A DNA stretch of 6,013 nt from an uncultured Clostridia bacterium (GTDB taxonomy: Bacteria > Bacillota > Clostridia > Christensenellales > CAG-917). Position 1 is the stretch's first letter. Every line of letters begins with the position of its first letter. The notes under the pieces were generated by a model. It was given only the letters and a program-made list of their open reading frames with translations, was not told the origin of the DNA and searched no databases. The translations under genes and the position numbers were made by a program. This document shows positions 1 to 4,646 of this stretch, one piece after another. Where the stretch lies: positions 1 to 6,013 of the forward strand of contig CALGEU010000382.1 in NCBI GenBank assembly GCA_937881285.1, written 5' to 3'.

Positions 1-731
1 GGCATACCTTCTTCCGCACTGAACGCTTTTATGCCTGTCACAAGGCTTTCATAATCCGTGCAATCGTCAACGCCGTACTCTTCGATTTGTCTGTATGGTG
101 CATAATGCAGGCGACTTTCGTTGACATAATCGGACGACACGTAAGACGCGCCCTTTGTGGAATATCCGTCCGCCATCTCTGAAGCAAACCATTTCCATTT
201 CGCTTCTCCGTCAACGGTCATAGGCTTCAACGCTTCGGTTTTTGCAAATTCCAAGGTATATTCGGCGTTGCCTTTTGCTACGTATCTCACGGTGTCGTAA
301 AAATACTTATCCGTGCCGTTCCAGGACTCTTTGAATTCGCTTTTGATTTTTTCAGTTTCTTTTGCGGATTTCGACGCAACTTCTTCTGTGAAATCTATTG
401 CAAACATACCTTTCCACGCACTCGTGCCGTCTCTTCCCGCAATCCAGTACAAAGCGTTTTCTTCATCTGTATAGGCCACTTCTTTGCCGCATACGGAGCA
501 TTTTTTGTTTGCGACACCGTCAACCAACGTGTGGCTTTCTTCACCGTATTTATGTTCGTCGCACCCCGTGCAACCGTGCCAGTGACTGACGTCGTCGCTC
601 TCGAACTCCGTCTTTTGCTCATGCAACGTAGGCTTTTCGTTGGAACCCGCAGGCGTTTCGTTGCAAGCGGCAAACACCGAAAGCGCGAACACAATCAATA
701 GCGCAAAGACGATAAAACGTATCTTTTTCAT
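1..731 (-). CDS. Predicted lipoprotein with Cys/His module (partial, C-terminus beyond left edge)
   Basis: The visible part is 243 residues, with no stop before the window edge. It starts at the ATG at 729-731, supported by a GGGAG ribosome binding site about 7 bases upstream (739-743). Residues 1-22 form a lipoprotein signal: Lys-rich start, hydrophobic core, then VFAAC with Cys23 as the likely lipidated residue. The mature protein should therefore sit on the outer face of the membrane. After a short polar linker, residues 50-82 hold a dense His/Cys cluster (HWHGCTGC, later H60, H67, then KKCSVCGKE), a CxxC...CxxC arrangement that looks like a small zinc- or disulfide-stabilised module. The rest (about 85-243) is a soluble, charged, aromatic-rich region that I cannot assign to a family. 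It lies 83 bases after the surface-protein gene with no terminator between, so co-transcription is likely. The function is unknown; lipoprotein status is well supported and metal binding is inference. Confidence 0.87.
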   Translation of the reverse strand, partial: MKKIRFIVFALLIVFALSVFAACNETPAGSNEKPTLHEQKTEFESDDVSHWHGCTGCDEHKYGEESHTLVDGVANKKCSVCGKEVAYTDEENALYWIAGRDGTSAWKGMFAIDFTEEVASKSAKETEKIKSEFKESWNGTDKYFYDTVRYVAKGNAEYTLEFAKTEALKPMTVDGEAKWKWFASEMADGYSTKGASYVSSDYVNESRLHYAPYRQIEEYGVDDCTDYESLVTGIKAFSAEEGM

Positions 732-814
732 ATTTTCTCTCCCATTGTTTATATTTAACCCGTTAAGGATTATTCATATTTGTTAAAATTTACGATATCT
801 AACCACACGAAACG

Positions 815-3226
815 TCATCTACGCTTATGCAACGAGAATACGACAACCGTTGCGACGTTTGCGAGCGCAAGCAAAACGATAAACACGATAAGAACCGTTT
901 GCAAAGTGTCGGTTTTCTGCGCATTTTCTTCGATTTTGCTTTCGACTGCACCGAGTCTTTCGGAAAGCGCATTTATTGCCGCCGCAACTTCCGCTTTTGA
1001 ATCTTCGATTTTGCTTTCGAGTTCGTCTTTCAATTCGGCATTTTTGTCGTCGGCATAGGCTTTACTCACCGTTTCGGCAGTTGCAATTGCGTTATTCAAT
1101 TCGGCAATCGCCGCATTCACTTCGTTTGCGCTTGCTTTCGAGTCGATTTTCGCAGAAAGTTGCGTTTTTGCGACATCTAACGCTTCGTTTGCAGACTGTA
1201 TAGCATCCGCTTTCGCACTCGCTATGGCGGCAGTCATCAACTCTTTCACCACGTTGTCTTTGCTGTCGGCATACGCATTGCTTGCTGTCTCTGCGTTCGC
1301 AATCGCATCGTTCAAAGTATCGATTGCATCGAGCAATTCCTGCGAACTCACTTTTTGATCAATCAGGTCGCCGAGTTCTTTTTTCGCTGCATCTAAAGCA
1401 TCGTTTGCCGCTTTTATCGCATTGTTTTTCGCAGACGATATATTGTCGTTCAATTCGTTTTTAACTTCGCTATCTTTCGCGTCGGCGTACGACTTGCTTG
1501 CCACTTCCGCATTTGCGATTGCTTCGTTCAATTTTGTGACCAAATCGTTTACCGTTTGCGTATCCGCCTTTTCGTCTATTGCGGATTGCAAATCGCTTTG
1601 CGCTTTTTTAAGATCCGCATTCGCTCCTGCGAGAATGCTTCCCAAGTCCATACCGCAATAGTTGCACGTCAAATCGGAATTTATGACAGAATGGTCGCAT
1701 TTTTCAATGAGAACGTACTGTCCCGAATTGGCTGCTATCGTGCAATCTTTCACTGCGTCTTTGGCTATTTTTCTTATTTCCGTTCCGTCAAAATATTTGA
1801 CTACGTACCCTGTCGGCACTATCTCGTCAAACGTATGCCCGTTTGCAAAGTTAATCAGGTCTATTTTCCCGTTGTAACACGTGATTTTTCCTATGTAGTG
1901 CTGAATCATCGCAACGGTGTTCGGACCGCAATCGTATATGACGTTTGCGTTGTCTGATGTCGCGAAACACACTTTGCCCCCGTCCTTCGAGTCGATTATA
2001 GTCACTGACGCCTTTATGCTTATATATATTCCCCTTTGCGTCTTTCCGTTCAAATCCAACGTTATGTTTTTGTATATGCTGTTATCGTCTCTATAGTCAA
2101 GCACTACATTGGATAAAAGCGTCATACGGTCGCCGTCGGCCAACTGTTTTGATGCATAAGCAAAGTCAACGTAATATCTCGTCGTAGTTCCGTCGGATAC
2201 TGCAATATTCATAGTTCCGCCGCATTCAGAGCAAACTCTGTTGTTTTCGTCAACGCCTTCGTGAGCGCATGCCTGTCGGCATAAAGCGCACTCATCTTTG
2301 TCATACTTCTCATGAGTGCAGATATATCCGCAATAATCGCAAACGTGCTCGCCGTTAGACACGGTGAAACTATCGTGCGAACATTTAACGACGTTGACAG
2401 CCGTTTCTGCGGTCATTTCTGACGATTTTACCATTGCGCTTCCGTCCGCTTTTTGGTAGGCGTATCCTTCGCAAAGCATACTTTTGAACGTTGCGCCGCT
2501 TTCAAGTTTAAAACCGAGAATAGTTCCGCCCGATAATATCTGGGCGTTCGTTGCCACGATAAGCTTATCAATCGTTCCGCCCTTTATGCTCGCTTGATTC
2601 CGAACTTCAAGTTCTTTAATACTGCCGCCTTCTACCTGCAAATTTCCGGCATCACCGACTAAAATATGCGCTTCTAAACATCCGCCGCGAATGGTCGTTG
2701 TCTTGGTTTGATCGACAAACATTATCGTGTATGTTCCTGTTGAATACTTACCTAATTTTAGCGTGCCGGATTCAAAAACAAATTCGTCAAATCGGCAATT
2801 AATCGAAGACGTACTTAAATCGAGTGTTCCCGTTTGTTCGGCACTGCTATCCCGAATTGTCAATGAACCGGCAGCAATAAGACTGGGACTGCCGACAACT
2901 CGTTTTCCGTTCAAATCGAGAGTAAAAACTCTATGCCAACTGCTCAAATCAAAATTGCCGATTGTAACGTCATCTTCCAAGAAGCGCACCGTCTTTTCGT
3001 CCGAATCAATCGGAATATATTTCAATGCTTCGAGTGCTGCGTCAAACGACGTAAATTCCTTCGTTTCATCGCCGTAAGTCAAACTTACAACAGGAACTAT
3101 CTCACCGCTCTCGTCGGCGGCGAGCGCAACGTCGGTTGCAAACGTGAAAGTTGCGATAAGCACCATACAGAACGCTATTGCAATCAACACCAAAAGCGCA
3201 TATGCGCGATTTGAAAACTTGTTCAT
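815..3226 (-). CDS. Large secreted surface protein: beta-solenoid, CxH/CxxC modules, coiled-coil repeats, C-terminal membrane anchor
   Basis: This gene encodes 803 residues. The ATG start is preceded by AGAGGT (3232-3237) at 5 bases. Residues 1-36 are a signal peptide with an ALA|A cleavage site near 36/37. Residues about 45-280 and 340-510 are two related units, each with a TLDLNGK motif (102-108 and 389-395) followed by a strand reading like (S/V)(L/V)TI.DS. The first continues into short Gly-Gly repeats (181, 200, 216, 233; spaced 16-19 residues), as in right-handed beta-helices. Each unit ends in a CxH...CxxC stretch: three modules at 282-335 and one at 510-524. Residues 538-753 are three 72-residue Ala/Asp/Lys-rich helical repeats, probably a coiled-coil stalk. 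Residues about 777-799 are a transmembrane helix followed by HKRR, with no LPXTG sorting signal. The likely topology is an extracellular head on a stalk tethered to the membrane. Similar module combinations occur in gut Firmicutes surface proteins, mostly uncharacterised. A binding or adhesion role is inference; no catalytic site was recognised. Confidence 0.9.
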   Translation of the reverse strand: MNKFSNRAYALLVLIAIAFCMVLIATFTFATDVALAADESGEIVPVVSLTYGDETKEFTSFDAALEALKYIPIDSDEKTVRFLEDDVTIGNFDLSSWHRVFTLDLNGKRVVGSPSLIAAGSLTIRDSSAEQTGTLDLSTSSINCRFDEFVFESGTLKLGKYSTGTYTIMFVDQTKTTTIRGGCLEAHILVGDAGNLQVEGGSIKELEVRNQASIKGGTIDKLIVATNAQILSGGTILGFKLESGATFKSMLCEGYAYQKADGSAMVKSSEMTAETAVNVVKCSHDSFTVSNGEHVCDYCGYICTHEKYDKDECALCRQACAHEGVDENNRVCSECGGTMNIAVSDGTTTRYYVDFAYASKQLADGDRMTLLSNVVLDYRDDNSIYKNITLDLNGKTQRGIYISIKASVTIIDSKDGGKVCFATSDNANVIYDCGPNTVAMIQHYIGKITCYNGKIDLINFANGHTFDEIVPTGYVVKYFDGTEIRKIAKDAVKDCTIAANSGQYVLIEKCDHSVINSDLTCNYCGMDLGSILAGANADLKKAQSDLQSAIDEKADTQTVNDLVTKLNEAIANAEVASKSYADAKDSEVKNELNDNISSAKNNAIKAANDALDAAKKELGDLIDQKVSSQELLDAIDTLNDAIANAETASNAYADSKDNVVKELMTAAIASAKADAIQSANEALDVAKTQLSAKIDSKASANEVNAAIAELNNAIATAETVSKAYADDKNAELKDELESKIEDSKAEVAAAINALSERLGAVESKIEENAQKTDTLQTVLIVFIVLLALANVATVVVFSLHKRR
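968..1615 (-). repeat. Three in-frame 216-bp (72-residue) repeats encoding a helical stalk
   Basis: Within the surface-protein gene, residues 538-609, 610-681 and 682-753 align with an exact period of 72 residues and no gaps. Landmarks recur at that spacing: AIANAE/AIANAE/AIATAE at 569, 641 and 713, and YAD(A/S/D)K at 580, 652 and 724. The composition (Ala, Lys, Asp, Glu, with regularly spaced Leu/Ile/Val) is that of an alpha-helical coiled coil. The copies have diverged, so this is an old duplication rather than a recent tandem expansion. The constant length suggests selection on stalk geometry. Confidence 0.88.
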
Positions 3227-3283
3227 ATTCTACCTCTATTTGAAAACGGTTGCCGCAGTGAACGCGACGTCGTTTTGCACTTG

Positions 3284-3973
3284 TTATTCGTTGCGCGAAA
3301 ACTTGAAATCGAACGTCATTTCAAGCATCGCGAAGAGTTGTTTCAGAACGGCGTTTGCCGTGGCCACAACGTCCGTCGATCGTATTTTATTGAGTGCTTG
3401 CGTCTGAATCTCTTCCGGCACGTGGTACGCATCAAGTGCCATCGTGAGAAACCTTTCTGTTTTTCTTTGAAGAGTGAAATACTTATCGCACTTTCTTGTC
3501 ATAAAAGCGCGCATCATACCGCCCGTGCCTAAATCCGCTTCGTAAAAATCGCTCGCCGTCCAATCTTTGTTGTATTGCTTGAAAAACTTCTCGTTTTCTT
3601 CGGAAGTTTTCTGACATATATATTCGGCAAGTTCGGGTTGCGTGTACGCTTCGATGTAAATCTCGCGCAAATTTTCATTACACTCGGTGATTGCAAGTTG
3701 AAGTGCGGTTTCGACTGCGTATACGAAAACACCGTCCTGTCCGCCGAGTGCGCCGCGCGCCATTGCAAACTGATTGTCAAACATAAACTCGACGAGCGCG
3801 AAAAGCACGCCGTCTTTGGTGCGGAATATATTCTGAAAAGTGCCTGCCGAAACGTCCGCTTCCTTGATTATGTCAAGCATAGTCGTTTGCTTGAATCCGC
3901 GTTCGATAAACATCTGCACGCATGCCGTCAAAATTCTTCTTTTAGGGTCTTTCACTTCTTGTCTTGAAATCAT
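3284..3973 (-). CDS. TetR/AcrR-family transcriptional regulator
   Basis: The protein has 229 residues, a little above the family's usual 190-220. The ATG start is supported by UAAGG (AAGG at 3980-3983) 6 bases upstream. Residues about 10-55 form the TetR DNA-binding domain: a first helix (RRILTACVQMFIERGF) and then the helix-turn-helix, T30-T31-M-L-D-I-I-K-E-A-D-V-S-A-G-T-F, with a recognition helix ending in QNIFRTK, where most relatives have YHYFxxK. The C-terminal part (about 60-229) is helical and divergent, as expected for a ligand-binding and dimerisation domain, so the ligand cannot be predicted. An 18-bp perfect palindrome overlaps the start region of its own promoter, which points to autorepression. 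The gene leads an apparent operon with the surface-protein gene (57 bases downstream) and the lipoprotein gene, which are its probable targets. Family assignment is firm; targets are inferred. Confidence 0.94.
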   Translation of the reverse strand: MISRQEVKDPKRRILTACVQMFIERGFKQTTMLDIIKEADVSAGTFQNIFRTKDGVLFALVEFMFDNQFAMARGALGGQDGVFVYAVETALQLAITECNENLREIYIEAYTQPELAEYICQKTSEENEKFFKQYNKDWTASDFYEADLGTGGMMRAFMTRKCDKYFTLQRKTERFLTMALDAYHVPEEIQTQALNKIRSTDVVATANAVLKQLFAMLEMTFDFKFSRNE

Positions 3974-4004
3974 AATTAGCCTTATATCCTATTCGTCATT
4001 CAAA

Positions 4005-4015
4005 TTTGAGTTGCA
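4005..4015. promoter_or_regulatory. Second, imperfect operator half-site
   Basis: TTTGAGTTGCA repeats the left half of the operator (TTTGGGTTGCA at 4017-4027) with one mismatch, in the same orientation and exactly 12 bp away. The matching right half is absent. It could be a decayed or auxiliary binding site within the tetR leader. It also shares bases with a 10-bp palindrome, TCAAATTTGA (4000-4009). Confidence 0.4.
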
Positions 4016-4016
4016 T

Positions 4017-4034
4017 TTTGGGTTGCAACCCAAA
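4017..4034. promoter_or_regulatory. Perfect 18-bp palindromic operator, probable TetR-protein site
   Basis: The sequence TTTGGGTTGCAACCCAAA is a perfect 9+9 palindrome without spacer; symmetry stops at 4016/4035. Its right end overlaps the proposed -10 box by two bases and the predicted transcription start falls inside it, so a bound dimer would block RNA polymerase. TetR-family proteins typically bind palindromes of this length next to their own genes. The palindrome and its position are seen directly; binding by the adjacent TetR protein is inferred. Confidence 0.8.
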
Positions 4035-4062
4035 TATAACACGGTTCACATTCAAAAAGCAA
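4033..4062 (-). promoter_or_regulatory. Probable sigma70-type promoter of the tetR operon
   Basis: On the minus strand a -35 box TTGCTT (4057-4062) is separated by 18 bases from a -10 box TATATT (4033-4038, five of six matches to TATAAT). The start would lie near 4026, giving a leader of roughly 50 bases before the tetR ATG. It sits downstream of the feo terminator, as expected for a new transcription unit. The -35 box matches consensus only in TTG, so the exact placement is provisional. Confidence 0.55.
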
Positions 4063-4150
4063 GGAGATTTGCATTTATAAAGACAAACTTTCTTGCTTTG
4101 CACACTTTCGCCAAATAAATTATGATAAAGAAAAGTGTAAATAAAAGAAA

Positions 4151-4184
4151 GGAAAGTAAAGGAAAGTAAAGGAAAGTAAAGGAA
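4151..4184. repeat. 10-bp tandem repeat, GGAAAGTAAA x 3.4
   Basis: Three perfect head-to-tail copies of GGAAAGTAAA (4151-4160, 4161-4170, 4171-4180) are followed by a partial GGAA (4181-4184). The last copy forms part of the left arm of the terminator stem. On the minus strand, which is the transcribed direction, the array reads as TTTACTTTCC units and supplies a long pyrimidine-rich tail after the hairpin. Perfect identity suggests recent slippage, so copy number may vary between strains. Confidence 0.95.
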
Positions 4185-4208
4185 GCGCAAACGCGCTTCC
4201 TTTACTTT
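4173..4208 (-). terminator. Strong intrinsic terminator ending the feo unit (possibly bidirectional)
   Basis: A perfect 16-bp stem (4173-4188 paired with 4193-4208) closes a 4-base loop (4189-4192). The core next to the loop is GGAAGCGC/GCGCTTCC and the outer part is AT-rich, so both strands have an A-tract before and a U-rich tract after the core. On the minus strand the hairpin is followed by about 40 bases that are almost all pyrimidine. It lies about 100 bases after the FeoB-associated gene and about 110 bases before the tetR -35 box, so its natural role is to end the feo transcript. No plus-strand gene needs it. Confidence 0.85.
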
Positions 4209-4257
4209 TGAGAGAGAATATAGATCGTCGTATCGCTACAACGTATCTCGATTTATC

Positions 4258-4295
4258 GTACGAATGAAAAGGGGTTATCATTATTCATTTCGTAC
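4258..4295 (-). other. Bulged hairpin just after the FeoB-associated gene
   Basis: GTACGAATGAA (4258-4268) pairs with TTCATTTCGTAC (4284-4295) to give an 11-bp stem with a single unpaired base and a 15-base loop. It begins 11 bases after the stop codon of the Cys-rich gene in the direction of transcription. No U-tract follows it, so it is not a standard terminator. It could protect the 3' end of the mRNA or simply be an AT-rich coincidence. Confidence 0.5.
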
Positions 4296-4306
4296 AAAAA
4301 GGGGGA

Positions 4307-4606
4307 TCAGTTCTTGTTGTCGTCGTCAAGCTTTTCTTTTTTCTCGTCGGCATTTGTTTCAGGCTGAACACCGTCTTGCGCTTTTTGCGCTTCGAGTTCC
4401 GCTTTGCGTTGCTTGACGAGTTCCGTCCAGTCGACGTTGCCCTGATTTGAACAACATTTACCGTTGCACTGCCCTGCGTGCGAGCATCCTGCGCAATCGC
4501 TTCCCAAAGAAGGTTTACCCTTCAGTTTTCTCACGATAGACGCGATGATGACGCCCGCCACGATGGCAACTGCCGCTATGATTACAATTATTTCAATCGG
4601 TTTCAT
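4307..4606 (-). CDS. FeoB-associated Cys-rich membrane protein
   Basis: This 99-residue protein starts with ATG 40 bases after the feoB stop codon. Residues 4-26 are a single hydrophobic transmembrane helix followed by basic RKLKGK, which predicts the N-terminus outside and the rest in the cytoplasm. Next comes a compact Cys cluster, C38-x2-C41-x5-C47-x3-C51-C52, the hallmark of the small FeoB-associated Cys-rich family. Members sit next to feoB in Firmicutes and are proposed, without firm proof, to help Fe2+ transport or sense iron or redox state through the cysteines. The charged tail (about 60-99, rich in Lys, Glu, Asp) makes it longer than the roughly 50-70 residues common for the family. 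I see no good Shine-Dalgarno sequence before the ATG, so translation may be coupled to feoB or weak. Confidence 0.9.
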   Translation of the reverse strand: MKPIEIIVIIAAVAIVAGVIIASIVRKLKGKPSLGSDCAGCSHAGQCNGKCCSNQGNVDWTELVKQRKAELEAQKAQDGVQPETNADEKKEKLDDDNKN

Positions 4607-4646
4607 AGTCTATAGGTTTACGCAAGATTATATTGTCTTTCGACTC

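Larger units (their letters stand above)
3974..4306. other. 333-bp intergenic region between the feo unit and the tetR operon
   Basis: No credible gene lies here. Read along the minus strand it contains a bulged hairpin just after the Cys-rich gene (4258-4295), an intrinsic terminator fused to a 10-bp tandem repeat (4151-4208), an AT-rich spacer, a promoter (4033-4062), an 18-bp palindromic operator (4017-4034), a second half-site (4005-4015), a 10-bp palindrome (4000-4009), and the tetR ribosome binding site. The layout marks the boundary between two transcription units running in the same direction. Confidence 0.8.

Noticed and set aside
395..694. 99-residue minus-strand open frame within the lipoprotein gene
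   Set aside because: It is in another frame of the same strand. The lipoprotein frame has a proper start, ribosome binding site and lipobox, while this one is Arg/Lys/Thr-rich without features.
755..766. TTAACCCGTTAA, a short inverted repeat before the lipoprotein gene
   Set aside because: The arms are only 5 bases and AT-rich with a 2-base gap. It is too weak to call an operator or terminator, and no convincing promoter is next to it.
3575..3967. 130-residue plus-strand open frame opposite tetR
   Set aside because: It is fully antisense to a convincing TetR-family gene, with no plus-strand promoter or ribosome binding site.
3996..4190. 64-residue minus-strand open frame in the intergenic region
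   Set aside because: It begins inside the terminator stem and runs through the tandem repeat, the promoter and the operator. Its Phe/Leu/Ser-rich start comes from translating the repeat.
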